20,219 nt of DNA from IMG/VR virus record IMGVR_UViG_3300009702_000094, positions 1 through 20,219 of that record; one strand, 5' to 3'. A model generated the notes under the pieces. It did no database searches. It saw only the letters and a program-made list of their open reading frames with translations, and was not told the origin of the DNA. Source of the stretch: a virus. Numbering within the stretch: position 1 is the stretch's first letter; every line of letters starts with the position of its first letter. Shown here piece by piece: positions 1 through 7,805 of the stretch. The position numbers were made by a program, and so were the translations under genes.

Positions 1-117
1 GAAACCCCGTCTAGCCTCACGCCGTCGACCCGGGCGCACCATGGGTCGTTTCGCTGCCCGCGAGCGTATCGCGGGAGGCACGTCATCCGTAACTGACGAG
101 TCGCCCCCGTAGTGCGA

Positions 118-174
118 GAACTACTGCTCAGCGTCGCTTGTGCGCGAAAACGCAAGCAGGACGAGCAGTAGTTC
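118..174 (+). promoter_or_regulatory. Long RNA hairpin just before the capsid gene start
   Basis: A perfect 12-bp inverted repeat (GAACTACTGCTC at 118-129, GAGCAGTAGTTC at 163-174) encloses further pairing: 133-135 with 160-162, and GCTTG 136-140 with CAAGC 153-157. The hairpin ends four bases before the capsid ATG at 179. The only purine-rich, Shine-Dalgarno-like bases (AGGACGAG, 158-165) lie in its 3' arm. No T-tract follows, so it does not look like an intrinsic terminator. It could control capsid translation or be an RNase III processing site. The rest of 1-178 holds no recognisable gene. Two forward frames are open from the window edge to stops near 96 and 112, either of which could be the tail of an upstream gene. 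Confidence 0.6.
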
Positions 175-178
175 ACTC

Positions 179-1231
179 ATGGCGAAGACAAGCTATGGGG
201 TCAATCACCCCCTAGCCGTCAAGAAGTGGTCTCGCAACCTCATGGTCGAGGCGCTGAAGGAGACTTACGCGCTTCGGTTCATGGGGTCGGGAGCGAACGC
301 ACTCTGTCAGATCAAGAACGAGGTCCACGAGGTCGGTAACAAGGTCACCTACGGGCTTCAGATGCAACTGGCGGGAAGCGGCGTTTCCGGGGACGACACG
401 CTCGAAGGTCAGGAAGAAGGGTTGGTCCTGTACAACGACAGCCTCACGGTCAATCAACTGCGTCATGCGGTTCGGTCGGCCGGGAAGATGTCGGAGCAGA
501 GGGTCCCCTTCAGCGTACGCGCCGAGGCTCGGGACGGGCTTGCGGACTGGTGGGCGGACAAGATCGACACCGCTTTCTTCAACCAGCTCGCCGGCTACGA
601 TCCGTCCGATGTGCGTCTCTCCGGCCTGAACAGCGTCACGTCCCCCTCGACGAATCGGAAGATCATCTACGACCAGAACGGAACGACGCATTCAACCGAG
701 GCCAGCCTCGACGCGTCGGACACGTTCAACCTGCAGTTGATCGACTGGGCAGTCGAGAAGGCGGAGACCGCGACTCCCCTCATCCGTCCCGTCCGTTACA
801 TGGGCGAGCGGTACTACTGCATGTTCCTCCACCCCTTCCAGGTGACGTCCTTGCGGACGAACACCAACACGGGGCAGTGGCAGGACATCCAGAAAGCCGC
901 GATGCAGGGTGGCCAGGTCTCGAAGAACCCCATCTTTACCGGGGCCCTCGGGGTCTACAACAACGTCATCCTGCACAAGTCCACGCGGGTTCCGACGCCC
1001 TCCTCGAACGTGTATCGCGCCGTTTTCGCGGGCGCGCAGTCGGCCGGCATCGCCTTCGGGCGAGAGACGACCAACGCCAACACGTTCTCCTGGGCGGAGG
1101 AACTGTTCGACTACGGCAACCAGCTCGGCGTCGCCGCCGGTGCGATCTGGGGATTGAAGAAGTGCATCTTCAATTCCGAGGACTACGGCACCATCGTAGT
1201 CAGCACCTACGGTGCGGCGAAGACTTCCTAA
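179..1231 (+). CDS. Major capsid protein, N4 gp56-like family
   Basis: This is the subunit of the icosahedral shell, an HK97-fold protein by family. The 350-residue product begins MAKTSYGVNHPLAVKKWSRN, which matches the typical opening of N4 gp56-like capsid proteins. The family pattern continues through the acidic stretch near residues 75-85 and the YGNQLGVAAGAIWG segment near the C-terminus. Length is normal for the family. An upstream in-frame GTG at 140 would add 13 residues, but that extension lies in the hairpin and lacks a ribosome-binding site, so ATG 179 is preferred. The gene ends with TAA, directly followed by the binding site of the next gene. Family assignment rests on recognition, not a search. 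Confidence 0.9.
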   Translation: MAKTSYGVNHPLAVKKWSRNLMVEALKETYALRFMGSGANALCQIKNEVHEVGNKVTYGLQMQLAGSGVSGDDTLEGQEEGLVLYNDSLTVNQLRHAVRSAGKMSEQRVPFSVRAEARDGLADWWADKIDTAFFNQLAGYDPSDVRLSGLNSVTSPSTNRKIIYDQNGTTHSTEASLDASDTFNLQLIDWAVEKAETATPLIRPVRYMGERYYCMFLHPFQVTSLRTNTNTGQWQDIQKAAMQGGQVSKNPIFTGALGVYNNVILHKSTRVPTPSSNVYRAVFAGAQSAGIAFGRETTNANTFSWAEELFDYGNQLGVAAGAIWGLKKCIFNSEDYGTIVVSTYGAAKTS

Positions 1232-1243
1232 GGAGGGTTCAAC

Positions 1244-1699
1244 ATGGCAACGCTAACCGCCACACCCGCCGACACCGGAAGCCAGCCCCGAGCCATCCAT
1301 GCCGGAGCGAACGTCGCCCGCGGCGTCTACAGTCTCTCCGCCGACATCGCGAACGGAGACGTGCTGCAGATGGTGAAGGTCCCCAACGGAGCGGTCATCG
1401 ACGATGTCGTCATCGCCCGTACTTCCGAAACCGGCCTCGTGGTCGGATGGGTGTGCGGCGACGGTGATGACACCGACCGTTTCATTCGCAGTGCGATCAC
1501 GAGTTTGACCGCGGATGCCGGCGGCGCCCTCTCGCGCCTCGACAGCCCCGTAGGGCTCGGGTATCGGTACAACTTCAGCGACGCTGTCGTACAGCCGGAG
1601 GACACGGTCGATATCGTGATCTCCAGCGTCAGTGGCGGCGGCTCGCTGGGGCACATCACCTGCGAGGTGACCTTCCACCTGGACGAGGCGGCGGACTGA
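1244..1699 (+). CDS. Small capsid-associated (decoration-like) protein
   Basis: A 151-residue protein starts 12 bases after the capsid stop, behind a strong AGGAGGG ribosome-binding site (about 1231-1237). It is rich in Ala, Gly, Asp and Val, has no signal peptide or membrane segment, and alternates short hydrophobic stretches in a beta-rich pattern (for example NGDVLQMVKVPNGAVIDDVV near residues 38-57). Small proteins encoded immediately after an N4-like capsid gene are often head decoration or capsid-stabilising proteins, and that is the inferred role. No catalytic motif is visible. It shares a transcript with the capsid gene and is closed by the terminator at 1725, so it is probably made in large amounts. 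Confidence 0.65.
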   Translation: MATLTATPADTGSQPRAIHAGANVARGVYSLSADIANGDVLQMVKVPNGAVIDDVVIARTSETGLVVGWVCGDGDDTDRFIRSAITSLTADAGGALSRLDSPVGLGYRYNFSDAVVQPEDTVDIVISSVSGGGSLGHITCEVTFHLDEAAD

Positions 1700-1724
1700 G
1701 AGGTCTGACGACTCAACCCGTACC

Positions 1725-1757
1725 GGGGCGGGGTGACTCCCGCCCCATTTCTTTTCT
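1725..1757 (+). terminator. Rho-independent terminator after the capsid genes
   Basis: GGGGCGGG (1725-1732) pairs perfectly with CCCGCCCC (1739-1746) around a 6-base loop, and the T-rich run ATTTCTTTTCT follows. It lies 25 bases after the stop of the capsid-associated gene. It should end or attenuate transcription there, separating high-level capsid mRNA from the genes downstream. Confidence 0.85.
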
Positions 1758-1771
1758 GCCCACGCTCGTCT

Positions 1772-1777
1772 TATACT
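1772..1777 (+). promoter_or_regulatory. Possible -10 box upstream of the glycosyltransferase cassette
   Basis: TATACT matches five of six bases of the sigma-70 -10 consensus and lies 34 bases before the start at 1812, just after the terminator. At the usual 16-18 base spacing only T-rich sequence is present and no good -35 box, so the promoter is tentative. A five-pair stem (CGGAA 1781-1785 with TTCCG 1795-1799) lies in the presumed leader. Confidence 0.3.
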
Positions 1778-1811
1778 CTGCGGAACGACGGTCCTTCCGT
1801 GGGGAACGTGG

Positions 1812-3263
1812 ATGAAGCGAGTATCTCTGGTCGATGTTCTTGAGCAGGCGCAAGCCTATCTAGCCCAAGAGAAATGGAACGAGGTGATCGAGTCACTTCG
1901 TATCGCCCTCGACCAGAAGCCGGACGACCCCCACCTGCTGTTCTTCATGGCCGCGGCATTCATGGGCCGCGACCACTACGGCATCGCATCCAACCTCCTC
2001 GTACGAGCGATCAGCGTTCGTCCCGACATGGCGGAAGCATGGTCCAACCTCGGGATCTGTTATCGCCGGTCCGGGTCCGTCGAGAAGGCACAGGATGCCT
2101 TCAAGCGGTCTCACGAGATGGGATTCCCGGGGTCCACGACGAACCTGTCGGCCTGCTACGTGAACGAGGGCGAGCCGGAGGAAGGCGAACGCTGGGCCCG
2201 GGAGGCGCTCGAGCGCGACCCATCCGACGAGCGCGCCTCGTGGAACCTCGCCCTGTGCCTGCTGGAGCAGAAGAAGTGGGTCGAAGGATTCCAGGCCTAT
2301 GTTCGCGGGGCGATGTACGAGAAGCGGCTCCAGCGCACCTACACCGAGATTGCGAAAGGGTCAGATCCGAAGGACCGGAAGAACCGGACTCCGATCCTGA
2401 CTTCGCTCGATGACCTGAAGTCTGGGGACGCGGTGGCTATCTACGGGGAGCAGGGCCTCGGGGACGAGGTCATGTTCCTGTCTTGCATGGACGAGTTCCT
2501 CAATGCCTGGAAAGGGCGCACCTACCTCGAGGTCATGGAGGGGCTCGAGCTCGTTTGCCGGCGAACCTGGGGCGACCGCATCGAGGTCTACGGCACCCGC
2601 GGTTCCGATTTCATGACCTGGCCCGTGGACCGGCATGTTGACTGGTCTTGCCCGGTGGGCAATCTGCCCGCGTTCTTCCGCACCAACGATGAAGACTTCA
2701 TGAGTCGGCCGAACGTGCTCGGCTACCTCAAGCCAAACGAGGTGCTCACGAAGGCCTATCGCCAGCAACTCGACGTGCTCTCAGGGGGGCGCCCGACCAT
2801 CGGCATCGCCTGGACGGGTGGCATCCGCAAAACGATGACGCACTACCGGTCACTGTCCCTGGAGGAGATGTACCCCCTCGTTTCCGGGGACGAATTCTGC
2901 TGGGTATCCTTACAGCACGACGACGACGAGTCCGAGATAGAGGCATTCGAGCGCATCTACGGTGTCACGATCCACCGCATGCCGGAGGCGGCGGCCTCGA
3001 AGAACCTCGACCGCACGATGGCCCTCCTCGACGCGCTCGACATGGTCGTCACCGTCTGCTGCTCGGTACACCACTTCGCCGGGGCAATCGGCAAGCCGTG
3101 CTACACGCTGGTCCCATCCGCGCCGGCATGGAGGTACAACCTCAGCGGGGAGATAAACGTCTGGTATCCGGCGACCTGTCGGATGTTCCGTCAGGTGAAG
3201 GAGGACGAAGGATGGACGAGAGTAGTCGAACAGGTACGGCTAGCCCTTCTGGAGAGGTTCTAG
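1812..3263 (+). CDS. TPR-repeat protein with glycosyltransferase (GT9/GT41-like) domain
   Basis: The 483-residue protein has an N-terminal run of about four TPR helical pairs (residues 8-150, with A/W-N-LG-Y/C patterns such as AWSNLGICYRRSG) followed by a GT-B-like transferase domain. The latter shows YGEQGLGDE at 211-219, IGIAWTGG at 330-337 and VHHFAGAIGKP at 419-429. This arrangement occurs in TPR-linked heptosyltransferase or O-GlcNAc-transferase-like proteins, where the repeats bind an acceptor and the C-terminal domain transfers a sugar from a nucleotide donor. Donor and acceptor cannot be read here. GGGGAA at 1801-1806 serves as ribosome-binding site. It is the first gene of the cassette, it is cytosolic, and its 3' end overlaps the methyltransferase start by 52 bases. 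It ends with TAG. Confidence 0.8.
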   Translation: MKRVSLVDVLEQAQAYLAQEKWNEVIESLRIALDQKPDDPHLLFFMAAAFMGRDHYGIASNLLVRAISVRPDMAEAWSNLGICYRRSGSVEKAQDAFKRSHEMGFPGSTTNLSACYVNEGEPEEGERWAREALERDPSDERASWNLALCLLEQKKWVEGFQAYVRGAMYEKRLQRTYTEIAKGSDPKDRKNRTPILTSLDDLKSGDAVAIYGEQGLGDEVMFLSCMDEFLNAWKGRTYLEVMEGLELVCRRTWGDRIEVYGTRGSDFMTWPVDRHVDWSCPVGNLPAFFRTNDEDFMSRPNVLGYLKPNEVLTKAYRQQLDVLSGGRPTIGIAWTGGIRKTMTHYRSLSLEEMYPLVSGDEFCWVSLQHDDDESEIEAFERIYGVTIHRMPEAAASKNLDRTMALLDALDMVVTVCCSVHHFAGAIGKPCYTLVPSAPAWRYNLSGEINVWYPATCRMFRQVKEDEGWTRVVEQVRLALLERF

Positions 3264-3853
3264 ACCTCGAGGACATGCGGCACGGTCTCGTGCGGCAGGT
3301 CAGCTCTGACCTTCGCGGCATTCGTCCCGATCACCCGGAACGATACCGGTGGGCCAAGGAATTGATCGCCGATAATTATCCCGTGATCGACATCGGGTGT
3401 GGGATCGGTTACGGATCCTGGATCCTCGGCGAAAGACTCCCCGTCACCGGCATTGACGCTTCGCACCGTGCCATCGCCTACGCTCGCCGATACTGGTCGA
3501 GCCCGAACGTCACATACCATGTCGTAAGCATCGAATCTTTTCGGGACTACAGACAGTACGGACATGCGGTCATGTTCGAGGTGATCGAGCACCTGCAGGA
3601 CCCGCTGCCGTTTCTCTCGGAGCTCGCCTATGCCGTGCCTGAGCTCTACTGCTCCGTTCCGAACGAGGACGTCGTGCCGTTCAGCCCGCGGGCGAACCCC
3701 GAGCACTGTCGGCACTACACCCCGGACCAGTTCGGAGAACTTCTCACATCGGCCGGCTGGAAGATCAAACAGAAGGCGATGCAGAAATCGAAGACGTCCG
3801 TGGTCGAGCCCGGGTTCGATGGGCGCACCCTCCTCCTGAGGTGCGTGTCGTGA
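3212..3853 (+). CDS. Class I SAM-dependent methyltransferase
   Basis: The 213-residue product carries the SAM-binding glycine loop VIDIGCGIGYG (D60, G62, G64, G66), the second-strand GIDAS motif and FEVIEHLQDP (122-131), typical of UbiE/UbiG-like Rossmann methyltransferases. ATG 3212 is chosen because AGGAGG (3199-3204) stands seven bases upstream; longer in-frame readings would run back inside the glycosyltransferase gene. It overlaps that gene by 52 bases and the next gene by four, implying coupled translation. Similar enzymes in sugar clusters methylate saccharides, but the substrate here is inferred only from the neighbours. Confidence 0.85.
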   Translation: MDESSRTGTASPSGEVLDLEDMRHGLVRQVSSDLRGIRPDHPERYRWAKELIADNYPVIDIGCGIGYGSWILGERLPVTGIDASHRAIAYARRYWSSPNVTYHVVSIESFRDYRQYGHAVMFEVIEHLQDPLPFLSELAYAVPELYCSVPNEDVVPFSPRANPEHCRHYTPDQFGELLTSAGWKIKQKAMQKSKTSVVEPGFDGRTLLLRCVS

Positions 3854-4698
3854 AGGTCCACGTCTACTATCCAGCCTACGACCGGCATCATCGAGACGTC
3901 CTCGAAGCGTTCCGAGACGGGGTCCTTGCTTCCGGTGACGAGGTCGACCTCGTTCCCGCTGCCGCATACGATCCGCAGGAGCCGCCCGACATAGCGGTCA
4001 CCTTCGGCGTATTCAAGCGGGCCATCCGGCAGAGTGAAGACCGCGGGCGGGTCATCGAGGGGCAGAAAGCGGCCGGGAAACCGTGGCTCGTTCTCGAGAC
4101 CGGCTACGTGAAGCGCGACCGATACTATGCCGCCGGCTGGGAAGGTCTGAACGGACGAGCGAACTTCCGCAACCGGGACATGCCGGCGGACCGATGGGAC
4201 CTCCTCGAGGTGGAACTCCAGCCCTGGCGTGACCCGGTCGAGGCCGGGCCTATCCTCCTGTGCGGCCAGGTTCCGTGGGACGCTTCGGTGCAGGACCATG
4301 AGCATCGGGCGTGGCTGGAGGACATAGCGCAACAGATCATGGCGCGGAGCGGGCGGGAGTTGCTCTTCTCACCACATCCGCTCGGCCCGATGTACACGGT
4401 GGCGGGACTGCAGTGCGCTCCCGGGCGGACCCTGCTGGAGAAGGCTCGCGGGTGCTGGTGTGTCGTGACCTTCTCGTCGAACAGCGCAGTCGAGGCGGCG
4501 ATCGCTGGCATCCCGGTGTTCGCCTTCGATGAGGGGTCTATGGCCTTGCCGGTCGCGAATCGCAGCATCGCCAACCTCGACAACCCGGTCACGCCGGACC
4601 GCACGCAGTGGGCGCACGACCTCGCTTACACCCAGTGGACGCTTGAGGAGTTCCGGGCCGGCCTGGCGTGGAAACACCTGACCGAGGAGAGACCATGA
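3850..4698 (+). CDS. Putative GT-B-like glycosyltransferase or capsule-synthesis-like protein
   Basis: The protein has 282 residues. Its most telling part is the C-terminal segment FSSNSAVEAAIAGIPVF (208-224), followed by GSMALPVANRS. This resembles the donor-binding half of GT-B enzymes and of capsule/Kdo-type transferases, where Ser-Asn-Ser and Glu contact the nucleotide sugar. An earlier segment, ELLFSPHPLGP, fits the same fold. GTG 3850 gives a GTGA overlap with the methyltransferase stop and has GAGGTG eight bases upstream; GTG 3841 is an alternative adding three residues. The N-terminal half is less typical, so the exact reaction is unknown. Its place between a methyltransferase and another transferase supports a role in glycan building. 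Confidence 0.6.
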   Translation: MKVHVYYPAYDRHHRDVLEAFRDGVLASGDEVDLVPAAAYDPQEPPDIAVTFGVFKRAIRQSEDRGRVIEGQKAAGKPWLVLETGYVKRDRYYAAGWEGLNGRANFRNRDMPADRWDLLEVELQPWRDPVEAGPILLCGQVPWDASVQDHEHRAWLEDIAQQIMARSGRELLFSPHPLGPMYTVAGLQCAPGRTLLEKARGCWCVVTFSSNSAVEAAIAGIPVFAFDEGSMALPVANRSIANLDNPVTPDRTQWAHDLAYTQWTLEEFRAGLAWKHLTEERP

Positions 4699-5525
4699 GG
4701 CCCGTCACTATCATCACGTCGTTTCCGCCCGACGCGTGGGACGCTTACGCTCGCGAGTTCGTCGAGGGGTTCCTCCTCGCCTGGCCGGATTATAAGCTCG
4801 TCATCTATCACGAGGAGGATGCTTCGGCGAAGAGAAAGCTCGACCACGCACGGATCCGATGGATGTCATTGTGGGACATCGAGTACCTGAAAGACTTCGT
4901 CATGACCATCGGCCAGTCGCCGCCGATGCGCGGCGTCCTGCAGGGGCCGGACGGGAAGAAGGCGTACTCCTATCGCCACGACGCTTATCGATGGGCGCGA
5001 AAATCTTTCGCGATTCACCATGCGGCGACGACCTACCCCGGCATCGTTGTTTGGCTCGACGCAGACATCGTCACGCATTCCCGAGTGCCGGACGAATTCA
5101 TCGAGGGGCTCTTCCCACCCGGCGTGCATCATGCCTACCTCGGCCGCGAAGCGATCCACATGTACTCGGAGACGGGATTCCTCGGCTTCGACACGATGTG
5201 CCCCGGGCACGACATCTTCATGAAGACCATGAGGGCTATCTGGCTGTCGGGCGCCTTTCAGCTACTGTCTGAATGGCATTGCTGCCACGTGTTCGACTTC
5301 ACCCGGAAGCTCGTGCAGACGACCGGAAACAATCTCACGCCGAAGACGTACGGGGGGATCCATCCGTTCATCAATTCGGTACTCGGGGATTACATGGACC
5401 ATCGCAAAGGAGGGCGCAAGGAAAGCCGGTCCGCGCCGAGCGAACGCGTCGTGCCGAGCCTTCACCCCTACTGGCAGGAGGAACCGGACTATGCCAAGAC
5501 CGCAATCAATCACCGGAGCGGTTGA
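4695..5525 (+). CDS. GT-A-like glycosyltransferase
   Basis: A 276-residue protein with a DxD motif in VVWLDADIV (D122, D124), the usual metal and nucleotide-sugar site of GT-A transferases. It is preceded by the helix YRHDAYRWARKSFAI, which leads into the metal site in related proteins. No signal peptide or membrane segment is visible. ATG 4695 gives an ATGA overlap with the previous stop and has GAGGAG four bases before it. Its last 35 bases overlap the radical SAM gene. The family is recognised by motif only; donor and acceptor are unknown. It is probably a cytosolic partner of the other cassette enzymes. Confidence 0.7.
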   Translation: MRPVTIITSFPPDAWDAYAREFVEGFLLAWPDYKLVIYHEEDASAKRKLDHARIRWMSLWDIEYLKDFVMTIGQSPPMRGVLQGPDGKKAYSYRHDAYRWARKSFAIHHAATTYPGIVVWLDADIVTHSRVPDEFIEGLFPPGVHHAYLGREAIHMYSETGFLGFDTMCPGHDIFMKTMRAIWLSGAFQLLSEWHCCHVFDFTRKLVQTTGNNLTPKTYGGIHPFINSVLGDYMDHRKGGRKESRSAPSERVVPSLHPYWQEEPDYAKTAINHRSG

Positions 5526-6447
5526 CAACATCACATCCATGTCGAGCGAGTGGTGTAGCTCGACATTGCCGCCGCCGCCCTCGGTCAAAATCGAACTCAC
5601 GAGTCGGTGCAACTTCAACTGCGCGTTCTGCGCGCACTCGCAGAAGCACCGGAAGAACCAGGACATGGACCGCGGGTTTTACCGCTCCCTGGTCGCCGAG
5701 CTTGCCGCGCTCGGGGTCAAGGAGGTCGGCATGTTCTTTCTCGGGGAGTCGACGATCCTCCCCTGGCTGCCCTGGGCCATCGCCGAGGCGGCCGAGCACA
5801 ACTTCGACCTCGTCTTTCTCACGACGAACGGGTCCCTCGTCACCAAGGACAAGGCGCGAGATTACATGGTCGCCGGCCTCGGCGGTCTCAAGTTCAGCCT
5901 GAACTACGCGAGTCCGCATCAGATGTCCCGCGTGGCCGGCGTGAAGCCGCAGCTCTGGCAGGACGTTATCGACAACCTCAAGGGCGCTTACCGGGTGCGC
6001 CAGGAACTCGGGGCGGACTGCGGCATCTACGTCAGCTACATCGAGTACGACGACCAACAGGCGGGAGAGATGGAGCCCGTCCTGCGCGAGGTCCGCGACT
6101 TCTGCGACGAGATGTACTCGTTGCCCCTGTATTCTCAGGCTACGCTGGCCGAGAGTCAGGAACGCGCCGAGGGATGGGCGCCGACGCCCGGCAACCGCGG
6201 GCGCGCCGGCAATCTCCGAGACCCGCTTCCCTGCTGGTCTATCTTCAAGGAGGGGCATGTCACCGTCGATGGCCGGCTCGTCGGGTGCTGCTTCTCCCAC
6301 GAGCCCGAACGATTCGATTTCGGAGATCTCACCCAGGGTCGTTTCATGGACGCATGGAATTCGCCGGCTGCCCGGGCCCTCCGGTCCGCCCATCTGCAAC
6401 AGGATGTCGTCGGGACGGCATGCGAGAAGTGCGTGCTATATGAATGA
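5491..6447 (+). CDS. Radical SAM enzyme with a shortened SPASM-like C-terminus
   Basis: The 318-residue protein has the radical SAM cluster motif CNFNCAFC (C40, C44, C47), which binds a 4Fe-4S cluster and cleaves SAM to a 5'-deoxyadenosyl radical. FLGESTILP fits the SAM-binding GxGEP-like position, and TTNGS follows. The C-terminal part has CWS (C248), GCC (C266, C267) and CEKC (C311, C314), a twitch/SPASM-like set for one auxiliary cluster, fewer than the seven cysteines of full SPASM domains. Such enzymes modify peptides, proteins or sugars by epimerisation, oxidation or cross-linking. Start ATG 5491 has AGGAGG (5476-5481) and overlaps the previous gene by 35 bases. No precursor peptide gene was seen next to it. 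The substrate is unknown. Confidence 0.88.
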   Translation: MPRPQSITGAVDNITSMSSEWCSSTLPPPPSVKIELTSRCNFNCAFCAHSQKHRKNQDMDRGFYRSLVAELAALGVKEVGMFFLGESTILPWLPWAIAEAAEHNFDLVFLTTNGSLVTKDKARDYMVAGLGGLKFSLNYASPHQMSRVAGVKPQLWQDVIDNLKGAYRVRQELGADCGIYVSYIEYDDQQAGEMEPVLREVRDFCDEMYSLPLYSQATLAESQERAEGWAPTPGNRGRAGNLRDPLPCWSIFKEGHVTVDGRLVGCCFSHEPERFDFGDLTQGRFMDAWNSPAARALRSAHLQQDVVGTACEKCVLYE

Positions 6448-7174
6448 GTCGGTAAATCTCTTCATCGGGTTCGACCGCGCCCAGCCCCGGATGTCGTGGG
6501 TCTTCGCTCGGTCCGTACTGGCCCGCGCCAGCATCCCGGTTCACATGACGTTTCTGTTCCGACCGATGCTCGAGAAAGCGATGCTCTATCTGAGGCCGAA
6601 GAGGGCGGACGAATCGACGGAGTTCACCTTCTCACGTTTCCTCGCTCCGAGCCTCGCGGGCGACTGGGTGCTCTTCTGCGACGGCGACATGCTCTGCCTC
6701 GACGATATCGCGCAACTGTGGGCCCTGCGGGACGATGACTACGCAGTGATGTGCGTTCACCACCCGGAATACAATCCGGCGCCGATCAAGATGGTCGGGA
6801 AGGCGCAGACGTCCCATCCTCGAAAGAACTGGTCATCGGTGATGCTCATCAACTGCCGGCATCCGGCAACGAGCAACCTCGACGCGCAATACGTGGCGAA
6901 TGCCTCTCCCGCAGAGCTGCATCAATTCACATGGGCCGAGGGGGCAGTGGGCGAGATCCCGCCACGCTGGAACCATCTCGTGGGGTATACTGATACCGTA
7001 TCCCCTCCAGGGATTGTACACTTCACCGATGGGGGTCCGTGGCTCCCCGGGTTCGAAGACGTCCCATTCGCCCAGGAGTGGCGAGAAGAGGCGAGAATGA
7101 TGGGCATCTCAGTGAGCACCGGAGAGCATGGTAATGAGCGATCTGGGCACTCTGAAGAGCCGTATTCGCCGTGA
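6440..7174 (+). CDS. GT-A-like glycosyltransferase, last gene of the cassette
   Basis: The 244-residue product starts MNESVNLFIGFDRAQ and carries a DGD motif in VLFCDGDMLCL (D81, D83), matching the metal site of GT-A (GT8-like) transferases. PRKNWSSVMLINC follows at the distance where such enzymes close the donor site. ATG 6440 overlaps the radical SAM stop (ATGAATGA); its ribosome-binding site is weak, so it probably relies on coupling. The end overlaps the adaptor gene by 41 bases, which ties the cassette to the tail operon. The last 25 residues, across the overlap, are hydrophilic and may be non-essential. Confidence 0.72.
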   Translation: MNESVNLFIGFDRAQPRMSWVFARSVLARASIPVHMTFLFRPMLEKAMLYLRPKRADESTEFTFSRFLAPSLAGDWVLFCDGDMLCLDDIAQLWALRDDDYAVMCVHHPEYNPAPIKMVGKAQTSHPRKNWSSVMLINCRHPATSNLDAQYVANASPAELHQFTWAEGAVGEIPPRWNHLVGYTDTVSPPGIVHFTDGGPWLPGFEDVPFAQEWREEARMMGISVSTGEHGNERSGHSEEPYSP

Positions 7175-7796
7175 GTTAAACCGCGCCAGCCTTCGGTCCG
7201 ATGTCGTCGTCGACGAGATTGAGTCGGCGATCCGCCACTACAAGGGCAAGCGTTTCATCTTCAATTCGGTTCTGCGCGAGACCATCTCCGGGTCCTCGGG
7301 CACCGCGGTGCTCACAATCTCGACGGCATCCTCCCTGGTCCAAGTCGACCACGTCGTCCTACTCTGGCCCTCATCCACCTTCCGCGAAAGCCTCCGGCAA
7401 CGCCCGGTCGAGTGGCTCGAGCGCCGGTTCACGACGAACAACTACCGCAGCCGACCGAGCTACTGGGGCGTCCAGGGCGACACCATCGTGTTCGACACCA
7501 TCCAGGATGCCGACTACGACTACGTCCTGAACTACGTCAAGGAGTTGTCGGCCCTGACCTCGGACACCGCAACGAACGCGTGGATGGTCGAGGGCGAGGA
7601 ACTCATCCGCACGCGAGCCAAGCAGAAAATCCTCAAGAACTACATCCGCGGGACGGCCGCCCGCGCCGAGGCGAAGGAACTGGCCGGCGACGAACGCGAG
7701 ACGTATCGCGAGCTTCGGTCTCGTCAGACGCAACGCGAGGCTGGCGGCGACGTCATTCCCTGGGGCCCCGGCTCGCATCGTTCCTGGAACGAATGA
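7134..7796 (+). CDS. Head-tail adaptor protein (SU10/gp6-like)
   Basis: A 220-residue protein beginning MSDLGTLKSRIRRELNRASL. It has the helical opening and the HYKGKRFIFN segment typical of phage adaptor proteins that form a ring below the portal and link head to tail, then a beta-rich middle (QRPVEWLERR, YRSRPSYWGVQGD) and a charged helical C-terminus. ATG 7134 has GGAGAG (7121-7126) at proper spacing; ATG 7128 is an alternative with poor spacing. In many phages this gene follows the capsid genes directly, so here it is displaced by the six-gene cassette. Assigned from sequence pattern and position. Confidence 0.75.
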   Translation: MSDLGTLKSRIRRELNRASLRSDVVVDEIESAIRHYKGKRFIFNSVLRETISGSSGTAVLTISTASSLVQVDHVVLLWPSSTFRESLRQRPVEWLERRFTTNNYRSRPSYWGVQGDTIVFDTIQDADYDYVLNYVKELSALTSDTATNAWMVEGEELIRTRAKQKILKNYIRGTAARAEAKELAGDERETYRELRSRQTQREAGGDVIPWGPGSHRSWNE

Positions 7797-7805
7797 GGTA
7801 GCGAC

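Noticed and set aside
6981-7015. Promoter for the tail genes at TATACT (6986)
   Set aside because: No -35-like hexamer lies at a proper distance, and the adaptor start is over 140 bases away; the box is expected by chance about once in the window.
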